64,000 nt of DNA from Bacillota bacterium (GTDB lineage: Bacteria > Bacillota > Clostridia > Acetivibrionales > DTU013). The stretch is from positions 61,170 through 125,169 of the forward strand of contig JAEZCA010000042.1 in NCBI GenBank assembly GCA_023412665.1. The letters run 5' to 3'. A program made the position numbers and the translations under genes. Positions 25,444-33,526 of the stretch are shown here, piece after piece (position 1 is the stretch's first letter; each line of letters begins with the position of its first letter). Under the pieces are notes generated by a model that ran no database searches, was not told the origin of the DNA, and saw only the letters and a program-made list of their open reading frames with translations.

Positions 25444-26355
25444 ATGGGCTATAATCACGATAAAGTGCTCCCGGGTCTCATAGATGAAAGGGATCTTTGC
25501 AAGATCAGGGAAGCAGTTTGTATACAGGTAGAGAAAATTTATGACTCCTGCAAGGAAAAGGATTGTATTGAAGATGCCAGAGTGTTTTTCAGGAACCCCG
25601 ACAGAGTTAACTGGCTTATATGCCACGCTATCAATGTCAAGGCAAGGCGCGCCGAAGTGATCAAGGTTTTTTCGGACGTTGAGGAGGTGCCCTTCAAGAG
25701 GGGCTTCTTTACTGTCGACATCAAGTTTTTCATCAGGGTAACTCTTGATTTCTTTGTACCCAGACAGACCGGCGGCGTCAGGATCATTACGGTAAACGGT
25801 ATTGTGCTCTTTGACAAGAAGGTGATCCTGTTCGGCTCGGAAGGCAATGTAAAGATATTCAAGTCCCACTTTGTGGATCAGGGTATCGATCATCAGGGAA
25901 CTTCAGCATTGCAGCAGGATAACCTGCCTATATCAAAGGTAGAGGTCGCTGAGCCTATCACTTTGAACGCAAAGATCATTGAAGTGCTTGAGAGCACCTG
26001 CGACGATGGATGCGACAGGAATGTGCCCGGTGCTATAGGTGACCTGCTTGATGATGTTGATTATGATGAAACTGATTTACTCGGAGGTTCCGAAGACAGA
26101 CAGCTTACAATTGGCAGACGTGTAGTAGTGACGATAGGGCTCTTCTCGATCATTAAGCTTGCAAGGTTTGTCCAGCTTCTCATACCTGCATTTGACTTCT
26201 GTGTACCAAACAAGCAGTGCGTAGCGGCAACCGATGAGGATGCTTGCGGACTGTTCGACACCATCGACTTCCCCATAGATGAGTTCTTCCCGCCTCAAAA
26301 AGCGGATTTCCCCGGGGCGGAGGAAAATGAAAGATCTATGACAAAAGACGAATAA
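25444..26355 (+). CDS. Conserved clostridial protein of unknown function, possibly spore-surface
   Basis: A 303-residue protein starting MGYNHDKVLPGLIDERDLCKIREAVC, with a cysteine-containing N-terminus, a central beta-rich block (VKARRAEVIKVFSDVEEVPF, FFTVDIKFFIRVTLDFFV, GIVLFDKKVILFGSEG) and an acidic C-terminus. There is no signal peptide and no membrane helix. Its size and pattern are reminiscent of clostridial coat proteins such as CotA of C. difficile, but I cannot confirm homology. GGGGGATTTAAAT precedes ATG 25444, and a terminator follows. Confidence 0.6.
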   Translation: MGYNHDKVLPGLIDERDLCKIREAVCIQVEKIYDSCKEKDCIEDARVFFRNPDRVNWLICHAINVKARRAEVIKVFSDVEEVPFKRGFFTVDIKFFIRVTLDFFVPRQTGGVRIITVNGIVLFDKKVILFGSEGNVKIFKSHFVDQGIDHQGTSALQQDNLPISKVEVAEPITLNAKIIEVLESTCDDGCDRNVPGAIGDLLDDVDYDETDLLGGSEDRQLTIGRRVVVTIGLFSIIKLARFVQLLIPAFDFCVPNKQCVAATDEDACGLFDTIDFPIDEFFPPQKADFPGAEENERSMTKDE

Positions 26356-26368
26356 TACGGTATTACAT

Positions 26369-26395
26369 AAAGGGGTGGCACTGCCATCCCTTTTG
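26369..26395 (+). terminator. Intrinsic terminator after the unknown clostridial gene
   Basis: The stem AAAGGGGTGGCA/TGCCATCCCTTTT with a 1-2 base loop lies 13 bases after the stop. A second GC-rich hairpin (GGGGGCTGC/GGCAGCCCCC, about 26422-26443) follows and may end the opposite-strand holin transcript. Confidence 0.8.
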
Positions 26396-26533
26396 TGCTG
26401 TCGTTTGCGGTACATAATTGAGGGGGCTGCCCGGCAGCCCCCTGCAATTTAATGGATACATGCGGCCGGTATAAGCGCATGCTCTTTTTGAGCAGTCAGA
26501 ACCCGTTTGTGCCGGTCAGCTAATAACTTGCCG

Positions 26534-26896
26534 TCACATGGTCCTGCCCGGTATCAGAAGGTTGATTATTCCATACACGACTGCGCCCAGTATTGCGCCG
26601 AGTATGGTCACATCATAGCCTGCCACGAAAAACTTGACGACATAGATAATCACAGCGGCAACAATAAACCCTGTCAGCCCTCTGCCAAAGGGTGTAGCAT
26701 CCACACCCAGGATCCTTTGCACAAGATAATCCAGTATGGCGATTACAGCAGCAGCTATAATCAAAGGCCATATGCCTGATATGGTGAATCCCGGGGTTAG
26801 AAATGCAGTGACGGCCAGTACTATTGCTCCCACCAGCCATCTGATAATAAAACTTCCAAAACTAAAATGCTGCGTTCTTTCAACATTTTCAGCCAT
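26534..26896 (-). CDS. Phage holin family (superfamily IV) membrane protein
   Basis: A 120-residue protein with four hydrophobic helices: IIRWLVGAIVLAVTAFLTPGF, WPLIIAAAVIAILDYLV, LTGFIVAAVIIYVVKFFVAGY and LGAILGAVVYGIINLLIPG. This matches the 4-TMS phage_holin_4_2 (YvlD-like) family, which is common on chromosomes far from prophages. No phage genes are nearby, so a lytic role is unlikely. AGGAAGTGATG precedes the ATG at 26896. Confidence 0.88.
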   Translation of the reverse strand: MAENVERTQHFSFGSFIIRWLVGAIVLAVTAFLTPGFTISGIWPLIIAAAVIAILDYLVQRILGVDATPFGRGLTGFIVAAVIIYVVKFFVAGYDVTILGAILGAVVYGIINLLIPGRTM

Positions 26897-27084
26897 ATTA
26901 CATCACTTCCTTTCAAAGGATATATGAAAATGCAAATTGTCGTCGATTATATTATTCTTTCACAAGGATATGTTTATACAAGCTTGTATTCCAAATTTGT
27001 TTACTTTTAAGAAAATATTTGATAAAATTAAGGTTGCATGTGGCAAAATAAAATTGCACAGCATATATATGATAAAAATGATGA

Positions 27085-27396
27085 CCCGGTAGAGTAATCT
27101 GAAAAACAGCCGCAGAGAGATACCGCCACCGGCTGAAAGCGGTATCGGCGATCGGTTTTGGATGAAGTGCCCCGGCGAGTCGGAGCCCGAACATATTCAG
27201 TAGGGTATCACGGCAACTGCACCGTTATGCAGACAAGACCGGCAGCGAGTGTGACGCATGAAATCCTGCTCGTAAAACGAGGCAGCATCGCCTGACGCAG
27301 CATCAGCATGAGTGAGGCAGCTTCAAGCGCCGGGATTAGAGTGGGACCGCGGATAACTTCGCCTCTATTGCAGGGGGCGGAGTTTTTATTTTTATT
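27085..27396 (+). promoter_or_regulatory. Cysteine-specific T-box riboswitch
   Basis: The order of elements is that of a T-box leader: AGAGAG near 27113 with a following GGCTGAAAG arm, a specifier region GATGAAGTGCCCC with candidate Cys codon TGC at 27168-27170, and the Stem II hallmark AGTAGG-ACGG-CCGTTA at 27199-27227. The T-box itself is AGAGTGGGACCGCGG at 27338-27352. An 11-bp terminator stem (AACTTCGCCTC with GGGGCGGAGTT) and T-run end at about 27396. Uncharged tRNA-Cys should stabilise the antiterminator and switch on cysE-cysS. The assignment to Cys is supported by the downstream genes. Confidence 0.9.
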
Positions 27397-27420
27397 GATG
27401 GACGCAGGCTATGGGTATAA

Positions 27421-27675
27421 TATAACAAGGCGAAAGATATCCCCCACCTCTTTACGTATTTTCAGCCCTCGGGCTGAAAAACGCTTGGCGACGAGTGCCG
27501 ATTTGCCTTTCAGATATTTTCTTTCGATTAATCGAAAGAAAACGATGCGGGTATATCTCCCGCCTGGGATGCATAGGCGAGCAGCAAACCCTGCTTGCGA
27601 CCAGCCTCGTTGAAACGCGCAGAGGTAGGAAAAATTCTCTACAATCGAAAATTTTTATTTGATTTATACGTTATA
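27421..27675 (+). mobile_element. MITE-like element, family 1, copy B (in the cysE leader)
   Basis: This 255-bp element starts TATAACAAGGCG and ends ACGTTATAA. It shares the TTTCGATTAATCGAAAGAAA palindrome and the CTACAATCGAAAATTTTT end with copy C, and has the CAGCCCTCGGGCTGAAAA hairpin seen in copy A. About 40 extra bases (GGGATGCATAGGCGAGCAGC and onward) interrupt CCCGCCTCGTTG. It lies between the T-box terminator and the cysE start codon, so it must be transcribed as part of the leader. Confidence 0.82.
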
Positions 27676-27698
27676 ACGATAAGTTGAGGGAATGTATT

Positions 27699-28397
27699 AT
27701 GTTTAAAGGATTGTTGAGTGATGCAAGGGCGATAGCAAGCAGGGATCCAGCGGCAAAGAGCACGCTGGAGGTATTTTTGCTGTATCCGGGCTTTCATGCA
27801 TTGATATATCACAGGATATCCCACTGGCTGTATAAGCGGAAGGCATTTTTCCTGGCCAGATGGGTATCGCAGGCCGGCAGGCTCGCCACCGGCGTAGAGA
27901 TACATCCGGGGGCAAAGCTGGGCAGAGGGCTGTTCATAGATCACGGCATGGGGATCGTGATAGGTGAGACGGCTGAGATAGGGGACAACTGTACTATCTA
28001 CCACGGTGTTACCCTGGGCGGCACAGGCAAGGACAAGGGAAAAAGGCACCCGACCATCGGGAACAATGTATTGATCGGCACCGGAGCAAAGCTTCTGGGC
28101 CCTATAAAGGTCGGAGATAATGCAATGATCGGAGCGGGCGCCATAGTGCTGGACGATGTTACTCCGGACACGACCATGGCAGGGTTCAAGGCCAGGGCGG
28201 TGAAACAGGCGGGAAGGAAGCTGGCGCCGTCGATAGAGCTGGATCAGGTGCATATTCCCGACCCGGTGGCGCAGGAGCTGTGCAAGCTGCTCATACGTAT
28301 GGAACACCTGGAAGCTGAAGTGCGGGGCCAAACGCCCGCGCCTGTAGACAATGTAAAATGCATTGAGAAAATTAAGAATACGAATAATAATGCCTAA
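27699..28397 (+). CDS. cysE: Serine O-acetyltransferase
   Basis: A 232-residue left-handed beta-helix enzyme. Hallmarks are FHALIYHRISHWLYK, GRGLFIDHGMGIVIGETAEIGDNCTIYHGVTLGGTGKDKGKRHPT and AGFKARAVK. It makes O-acetylserine from serine and acetyl-CoA, the first step of cysteine synthesis. ATG 27699 follows TGAGGG by 8 bases and is preferred over TTG 27684. It is 23 bases upstream of cysS and controlled by the cysteine T-box. The C-terminus lacks a strongly conserved feedback tail, so cysteine inhibition is not certain. Confidence 0.95.
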   Translation: MFKGLLSDARAIASRDPAAKSTLEVFLLYPGFHALIYHRISHWLYKRKAFFLARWVSQAGRLATGVEIHPGAKLGRGLFIDHGMGIVIGETAEIGDNCTIYHGVTLGGTGKDKGKRHPTIGNNVLIGTGAKLLGPIKVGDNAMIGAGAIVLDDVTPDTTMAGFKARAVKQAGRKLAPSIELDQVHIPDPVAQELCKLLIRMEHLEAEVRGQTPAPVDNVKCIEKIKNTNNNA

Positions 28398-28420
28398 CCA
28401 GACAGGAAGGGGATAGACCA

Positions 28421-29821
28421 ATGAAGCTTTACAATACACTTGCAAGGCAGAAGGAAGAATTCAGGCCGATCAATGACAATGTAGTGAGCATATACTCCTG
28501 CGGCCCTACAGTTTATCAGTATGCTCATATAGGAAACATGCGATCGTATATATTCATGGATATGTTAAGGCGTGTGCTGAAATACAACGGCTACCACCTG
28601 AAGCATGTCATGAACATAACAGATGTGGGACATCTTGTGTCGGATGCCGACGAGGGCGAGGACAAGATGATGAAGACTGCGAAACAGACGCAGAAAACAC
28701 CATGGGAGATTGCCGAGTATTACACAGGCATATTCATGAAGGATCTGGGTGAGCTGAATATAGAGAAACCCGAATTCATCCCCAAGGCGACAGAGCACAT
28801 CTCCGAGATGCTGGAATTTGTCGAAGGGCTCGTTGAGAAGGGCTATGGCTATGAAACCAGCGATGGCATCTATTTTGACATAATGAAATTCGACGGCTAC
28901 GGAAAGCTGTCGGGCCTTGACCTGGAAGGACAGATAGCAGGCGCCAGAGTCGATGTCAATGAAGAGAAAAGGCATCCTGCCGACTTTGCGCTGTGGAAAA
29001 AGGCTCCGAAGGAACACATAATGCAGTGGCCAAGCCGCTGGGGCATGGGTTACCCGGGCTGGCACATAGAGTGCTCCGCGATGGGACGGAAATACCTTGG
29101 AGATGAATTCGATATACATACCGGAGGAGTCGACCACATACCGGTGCATCATGAAAATGAAATAGCCCAGAGCGAAGCGCTGCTTGGGAAGCAGGCAGTG
29201 CATTACTGGCTGCATGGAGAATTTTTGCTGGTGGACAACGGGAAGATGTCAAAGAGCCTGGGTACTACCTACACTGTCGCAGATCTAAAGGAGAAGGGAT
29301 ATAGCCCGCTGGCATACCGATATATGTGTCTGAACGCCAATTACAGAAGCAAGCTCAATTTCACGTGGGATGGGCTGAAGGCTGCGCAGACTGCACTCGA
29401 CAGACTGTTGGACGGAGTTCTTGCTCATAAGAATGCCGATCCGCAGGTGAGAATAGATGAAGAAACGATTACGGGATTCGAACAGGAATTTTCTGACGCC
29501 ATAAATGACGACCTGAACATATCCAAGGCTCTGGGAGCGGCATGGACAATAGCAAGGCATGGTACGAAATCTCAGGATTTCTACAGGCTGCTGCTTAAAA
29601 TGGATCATGTTTTCGGACTGGACTTTTACAAGGTATCTGAAAAGGCTGAAGCAGAAGCTCCTGCGCTCGACCCTGAGATCCAGGAGCTCGTAGACCAAAG
29701 ACAGCAGGCCAGGAAGGAAAAGAACTGGAAGCTGGCGGATGAGCTAAGGGATAAACTGAACAGCATGGGCATTTTGCTGGAGGATACGCCACAGGGAGTT
29801 AAATGGTCCTGGAAGAAGTGA
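28421..29821 (+). CDS. cysS: Cysteinyl-tRNA synthetase
   Basis: A 466-residue class I synthetase: SCGPTVYQYAHIGNMRSY holds the HIGH-type motif (HIGN), GWHIECSAM and GGVDHIPVHHENEIAQSEA hold zinc ligands, and KMSKSLGT is the KMSKS loop. It charges tRNA-Cys in the cytoplasm. AGGAAGGGG precedes ATG 28421. It is the second gene of the T-box operon. In many Firmicutes the next gene is mrnC, which here lies 10.5 kb further on. Confidence 0.97.
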   Translation: MKLYNTLARQKEEFRPINDNVVSIYSCGPTVYQYAHIGNMRSYIFMDMLRRVLKYNGYHLKHVMNITDVGHLVSDADEGEDKMMKTAKQTQKTPWEIAEYYTGIFMKDLGELNIEKPEFIPKATEHISEMLEFVEGLVEKGYGYETSDGIYFDIMKFDGYGKLSGLDLEGQIAGARVDVNEEKRHPADFALWKKAPKEHIMQWPSRWGMGYPGWHIECSAMGRKYLGDEFDIHTGGVDHIPVHHENEIAQSEALLGKQAVHYWLHGEFLLVDNGKMSKSLGTTYTVADLKEKGYSPLAYRYMCLNANYRSKLNFTWDGLKAAQTALDRLLDGVLAHKNADPQVRIDEETITGFEQEFSDAINDDLNISKALGAAWTIARHGTKSQDFYRLLLKMDHVFGLDFYKVSEKAEAEAPALDPEIQELVDQRQQARKEKNWKLADELRDKLNSMGILLEDTPQGVKWSWKK

Positions 29822-29843
29822 GCAGATGATGCAACATTTCATG

Positions 29844-29894
29844 CACATCCTAATATAATAATTATGTAAATTATATTTGCTTTGTTAGGATGTG
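29844..29894 (+). repeat. Inverted repeat covering the RBS of the next small ORF
   Basis: CACATCCTAA (29844-29853) pairs perfectly with TTAGGATGTG (29885-29894). The right arm contains the AGGATG that would be the RBS of the 60-residue ORF, so the hairpin could mask it or act as a weak terminator after cysS. Confidence 0.5.
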
Positions 29895-29901
29895 ATCATA
29901 T

Positions 29902-30084
29902 ATGAAGACCCAGAAGATCAGGTGGGAGGAGAACATGGCCGCAAGGTGCATGAGCAGAGTCAAGACCGGTTATGTGCCTGTTTATGTCCATGAGAAAAAG
30001 AACCCCACGATATCATTCCAGACAGGTGAATGGGATGATTTTAAGGTAAAGCTCACCAAGGAAATAGAAAAACTGGATGAATAA
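29902..30084 (+). CDS. Small conserved-looking protein (60 residues)
   Basis: MKTQKIRWEENMAARCMSRVKTGYVPVYVHEKKNP, followed by TISFQTGEWDDFKVKLTKEI. The ISFQTGEWDDFKVKL end loosely resembles the DUF397 pattern (LxFxxxEWxxFxxG), but the match is short. A strong terminator directly downstream and an AGGATG 8 bases upstream support a real gene. No function can be assigned. Confidence 0.55.
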   Translation: MKTQKIRWEENMAARCMSRVKTGYVPVYVHEKKNPTISFQTGEWDDFKVKLTKEIEKLDE

Positions 30085-30115
30085 AAGCAAAGCAGGCAGT
30101 TAGCCTGCGCATAGT

Positions 30116-30152
30116 AAACAGCCGGGATATATTAGCGGCTGTTTGCTTTTTT
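30116..30152 (+). terminator. Intrinsic terminator after the 60-residue ORF
   Basis: AAACAGCC pairs with GGCTGTTT, followed by GCTTTTTTG. A smaller hairpin GCAGGC/GCCTGC (30092-30108) precedes it. It separates the cysteine operon from the glycosyltransferase. Confidence 0.88.
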
Positions 30153-30175
30153 GTCCTAATGGAAGATGACGCTGT

Positions 30176-31474
30176 ATGAAAATTGCTTTCGTATCGACGG
30201 AGAAGCTGCCTGTGCCGGCATTGTCCGGCGGCGCTGTTCAGATATATATAGAAGGAGTGCTGCCATACCTTTCGAAGTATTATGAAATAACAGTTTTTAG
30301 CGGAACCGGCAGCGGATTCGCTCCGGGGGAAAAAAGTGGCACCGTCAGGCATTTCAGGCTACCCGCGGAAGAAAAGAGTGGCAGCGTCAGGTTTATAAGA
30401 ATACCCGCAGCAAAACCCGGTCAATATATCGACGCAGTAAGATCAAGACTCGACAGCAGTTTTGACCTGGTTCACATATTCAACAGGCCATTATGGCTGC
30501 TTTCGCTTTATGAAAGCCATCCAAAGCTGGCATACAGCCTGAGCCTGCATAACGATATGTTCCACCCGGACAAGATGACTGGCAGCGAGGCATTTGAATG
30601 CGCGTCAAAAGCGAGGTTTGTCACTGCTGTCAGCAAATATATCGCGGACAGGACTATAGCTTATTGCCCTGCTGTAAGGGACAAGATGCATGTCATCTAC
30701 TCCGGCGTCGATGCCGGCAGATATTTGCCGGCTTCAGGAACAAACAAAGATGCACCGGTTCCTGCCTTCACTAATCGATCACCGGATCAAGCCGTCGCCG
30801 GTCAATCACCGGTTTCTGCCAACACTAGTCAATCACCGGATCCAGCTGAAGTGCCTTATGCACCTGTCCCCGTAGCCGGTATGGCGGGGGATGTAAAGAA
30901 GCGGAAAACAATCCTGTTTGTCGGCAGACTGACTCCGGAAAAGGGAGTACATGTTTTGCTGCGTGCTATGAAGAGGATAATGGAGGAAAGAGAAGGCATT
31001 ACCCTTGTGATTGCAGGCAGTAAGCGGTTTGGCTCGAACGAGAGCGACGGGTATGTCAGATCACTGCAAGCCCTTTCCGGGGAATTAGGGGGAAGGGTAA
31101 TATTCACCGGCTTTCTTCAGCCTGATGAGCTCATCGAATATTACAGAAATGCTGATATTTTCGTCTGCCCCTCCCAGTGGAACGAGCCGCTGGCAAGGGT
31201 GCTGTATGAGGCAATGGCATCCGGGCTGCCCATTGTGGCCTCGGATAAAGGAGGGAATGCAGAGGTGGTTTCTGCTTACGAAAACGGCATCCTGGTGAAG
31301 GAATATAAAAGCCATGACGCTGTTGCGGAGGCCATCAGCATACTGCTTGATGATCCGTTGAAGGCTGGGGAGATGGGAAGGGCAGGCCGTGAGCTGGTGA
31401 TTGCAAAGCATGGCTGGGACAGAGTGGCCGACAATATCAGGAGAATAATAGACGTACATGCCAAGAAAATCTGA
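30176..31474 (+). CDS. GT4-family glycosyltransferase (CotSA-like)
   Basis: A 432-residue GT-B enzyme: MKIAFVSTEKLPVPALSGGAVQIYIEG is the N-terminal Rossmann start, and ILFVGRLTPEKGVHVLL and FVCPSQWNEPLARVLYEAMASGLPIVASDKGGNAEVV form the donor-binding half with the E-x7-E motif. The N-terminus is closely similar to the GT half of the fusion protein at 33523-36333, so the two are paralogues. Between residues ~185 and ~240 lies a Pro/Ser-rich insert built from an imperfect repeat (NRSPDQAVAGQSPVSANTSQ). Spore-coat glycosyltransferases of the CotSA type sit beside CotS, as here. The weak RBS GGAAG precedes ATG 30176. Confidence 0.88.
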   Translation: MKIAFVSTEKLPVPALSGGAVQIYIEGVLPYLSKYYEITVFSGTGSGFAPGEKSGTVRHFRLPAEEKSGSVRFIRIPAAKPGQYIDAVRSRLDSSFDLVHIFNRPLWLLSLYESHPKLAYSLSLHNDMFHPDKMTGSEAFECASKARFVTAVSKYIADRTIAYCPAVRDKMHVIYSGVDAGRYLPASGTNKDAPVPAFTNRSPDQAVAGQSPVSANTSQSPDPAEVPYAPVPVAGMAGDVKKRKTILFVGRLTPEKGVHVLLRAMKRIMEEREGITLVIAGSKRFGSNESDGYVRSLQALSGELGGRVIFTGFLQPDELIEYYRNADIFVCPSQWNEPLARVLYEAMASGLPIVASDKGGNAEVVSAYENGILVKEYKSHDAVAEAISILLDDPLKAGEMGRAGRELVIAKHGWDRVADNIRRIIDVHAKKI

Positions 31475-31635
31475 CTGGTCGAAATTTCAAGTAGGGTGCA
31501 GATACACATACTTTTTATTGAATATTTGCGATAACCAGGCTACATAATGACTGGATATCGACCTTATGGCTACCCCAAAAGTCAATACTGTGCGCCAAAG
31601 TTGGATTTTTGACCAGACTGCCTGATTCAAAATAA

Positions 31636-31935
31636 TCAATTCAAATACGAGCAGTTGCTCCCAATACGCTTTGCTGTATCTTCCATGCTTTCCAATAGGT
31701 TTTGCAGCAGTTTGACCCGTTTACAGATGCATTTATATTGCTCGTATGTATATTCGGAATATGGTCTTACCGTCGAATTGGGAGCCGTTAATAACGCTGC
31801 CCTGTGTTCAGCCGTCCCTGTTGTCCTCAGGAATTCGTCAGCAGCCTTCCTTGTCAGCGTTATCTCCTTTATCAGCCTATTAACAGCAGCCTCCCTCGAT
31901 TTTTGTTTTTTGCTGTTCACCTGTCTGCCTGCCAT
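31636..31935 (-). CDS. Small helical protein of unknown function
   Basis: A 99-residue protein, MAGRQVNSKKQKSREAAVNRLIKEI, with amphipathic helices and a Cys-containing stretch (YKCICKRVKLLQNLLESMEDTA). A very good RBS (AGGAGGTG) precedes ATG 31935. It follows the 96-residue gene on the same strand, so the two are probably one unit. No family is recognised. The spore polysaccharide genes on both sides suggest, but do not show, a spore-surface role. Confidence 0.6.
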   Translation of the reverse strand: MAGRQVNSKKQKSREAAVNRLIKEITLTRKAADEFLRTTGTAEHRAALLTAPNSTVRPYSEYTYEQYKCICKRVKLLQNLLESMEDTAKRIGSNCSYLN

Positions 31936-31953
31936 ACCAGTTCACACCTCCTC

Positions 31954-32045
31954 AGCTATAGTCGTTTCGCCTGCCGGCACCTGAACTTTATCAGCTATGG
32001 TCGTTTCGTCTGCCGGCGCCTGAACTTTATCAGCAATAGTCGCTG
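31954..32045. repeat. 39-bp tandem repeat, 2.4 copies
   Basis: Units start at 31954, 31993 and 32032 and share AGCTATAGTCGTTTCG, CTGCCGGC and CTGAACTTTATC. The third, partial unit overlaps the stop codon of the 96-residue gene, so the array grew from the 3' end of that gene. Confidence 0.85.
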
Positions 32046-32320
32046 TCGTCCACCAGCTCCTGGACTTCCTCCAATTTGAACTCCAGCAGCATCTGCAGCT
32101 TGATTATGTTTTTCAGGCAGCGGCACACTGAATCGTTTATGCAAAGGATATCTGAAACTGACGGTTCGGGGCAGTCGACGGCTTTCTGCACCTTCTTTGC
32201 CTCCACCTTGAGTATCGAGGCTATGCCTTTTTCCTCCATTGCTATTGACTCTATCACATCGGTAACAGCCTGTCTTCTGCTGACCTGATTATCTGGTTTA
32301 CTGGTACAAGATTCGCTCAT
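32030..32320 (-). CDS. Small conserved Firmicutes protein of SIAxEE/LEFKLEE type
   Basis: A 96-residue protein: RRQAVTDVIESIAMEEKGIASILKVEAKKVQKAV followed by INDSVCRCLKNIIKLQMLLEFKLEEVQEL. This pattern is repeatedly seen in small Firmicutes proteins, often beside surface or collagen-like proteins, and looks like a helical assembly module. The start MSESCTS at 32320 is chosen because CCGGAGG lies 6 bases upstream; the start at 32347 would place the RBS inside the gene. A tandem repeat touches the 3' end. Confidence 0.65.
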   Translation of the reverse strand: MSESCTSKPDNQVSRRQAVTDVIESIAMEEKGIASILKVEAKKVQKAVDCPEPSVSDILCINDSVCRCLKNIIKLQMLLEFKLEEVQELVDDSDYC

Positions 32321-32447
32321 AATAACCTCCGGAACCTGATTGATCATAATAACAGTTTATGTTTGAATGACATAATTAGTTACCAAACAATTTTATCCTC
32401 AGAAACTAAAAGCTTTATAGAGCCGTCAGCCTGCGGAGCGGTGGTCC

Positions 32448-32549
32448 ATAAGATCGGAGCATTCTTATGATCAGCCGGCTTGCAGGAAATGGCCAGATAT
32501 AAGACCGGAGCATTCTTATGATCAGTCGGCTCTAGGAAGCTGCCGGACA
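32448..32549. repeat. 51-bp direct repeat, two copies
   Basis: ATAAGAYCGGAGCATTCTTA plus TGATCAGYCGGCT occurs at 32448 and 32499. It lies in the spacer between the epimerase 3' end and the 96-residue gene. Confidence 0.8.
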
Positions 32550-32566
32550 TCAGACCGGGCAGGCTG

Positions 32567-33526
32567 TCAGGCCCGACCAGTCTTCAGAAACCAATCGGCA
32601 AACCGGGATATACCTTCATCCAATGGCACCTTGGGTTTAAACCCAAGCATTGCTTCTGACTTTTTGATATCGGCAAAGGTTGCAGGTACATCGCCCGGTT
32701 GGTCGGGAATAAAGGACAGGCTTGCTTTCCTGCCCAGTTTGTTTTCAATGACGCTGACCAGCTCAAGGATCCCCACTGCGCTGGAATTGCCGAGATTGAA
32801 GACTTCAAAGGTGCACGGAAGGGTGATCGCAGACAGTATGCCATCGATTATATCGTCAATATAGGTGTAGTCCCGTGAACTGTTCCCATCCCCATAAATA
32901 CTGATTTTCCGCCCTTCAATGATCGCCCTTGTAAACATGTGAACGGCCATATCGGGCCGCTGCCTCGGCCCATATACGGTAAAAAACCTCAGGCAGACAC
33001 TAGATATGCCATAAAGCCGGCTATATATCCTGCAAAACATCTCGCCGGAATATTTTGCTGCGGCATACGGAGAGACCTGGTCTGCCAGCGTAGCATCTTC
33101 TCTGAAAGGAGTCGGTGCCGTACCGTAAACTGATGAAGAAGAGGCGAAAATAAATTTTCGTGTTCCATGCCGTTTGCAGGCCTCCAGCATCGCTACAGTG
33201 CCTTTGATGTCGGTGTCGACATAATCAAGGGGAACGGCAATCGAATTGCGCACGCCTGCAAGAGCCCCCAGATGGACTACAGCATCAGGCTTTGAATCCA
33301 GCATTATGGAATCTACAAGTCCGCTGTCCAGAATATCGCCCTCAATCAGCTTGAAATTTGAGCAGCGTAGACAGAATTCCAGATTGCGCCTTTTTATCAG
33401 GGGATCATAGGATTTATTGAAATTATCAAGACATACCACTGCAGATCCGCTGCGCAGAAGGCGTTCGCAAAGATGAGAGCCTATGAATCCGGCTCCTCCC
33501 GTGACAAGTACCGTGCCATTGTTCAT
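32567..33526 (-). CDS. NAD-dependent sugar epimerase (UDP-glucuronate 4-epimerase-like)
   Basis: A 319-residue extended SDR enzyme. VLVTGGAGFIGSHL binds NAD, and SSSSVYG plus YAAAK supply the Ser/Tyr/Lys catalytic set. RFFTVYGPRQRPDMAVHMF resembles UDP-glucuronate and GDP-sugar epimerases. It directly follows, with a 4-base ATGA overlap, a gene whose C-terminal half makes UDP-glucuronate, so conversion of UDP-GlcA to UDP-GalA is the best guess. A UDP-glucose 4-epimerase role is the alternative. Confidence 0.85.
   Translation of the reverse strand: MNNGTVLVTGGAGFIGSHLCERLLRSGSAVVCLDNFNKSYDPLIKRRNLEFCLRCSNFKLIEGDILDSGLVDSIMLDSKPDAVVHLGALAGVRNSIAVPLDYVDTDIKGTVAMLEACKRHGTRKFIFASSSSVYGTAPTPFREDATLADQVSPYAAAKYSGEMFCRIYSRLYGISSVCLRFFTVYGPRQRPDMAVHMFTRAIIEGRKISIYGDGNSSRDYTYIDDIIDGILSAITLPCTFEVFNLGNSSAVGILELVSVIENKLGRKASLSFIPDQPGDVPATFADIKKSEAMLGFKPKVPLDEGISRFADWFLKTGRA

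Noticed and set aside
26534..26896. Prophage signal from the holin-family gene
   Set aside because: No integrase, terminase or structural genes are near; the YvlD-like holin fold is common on chromosomes.
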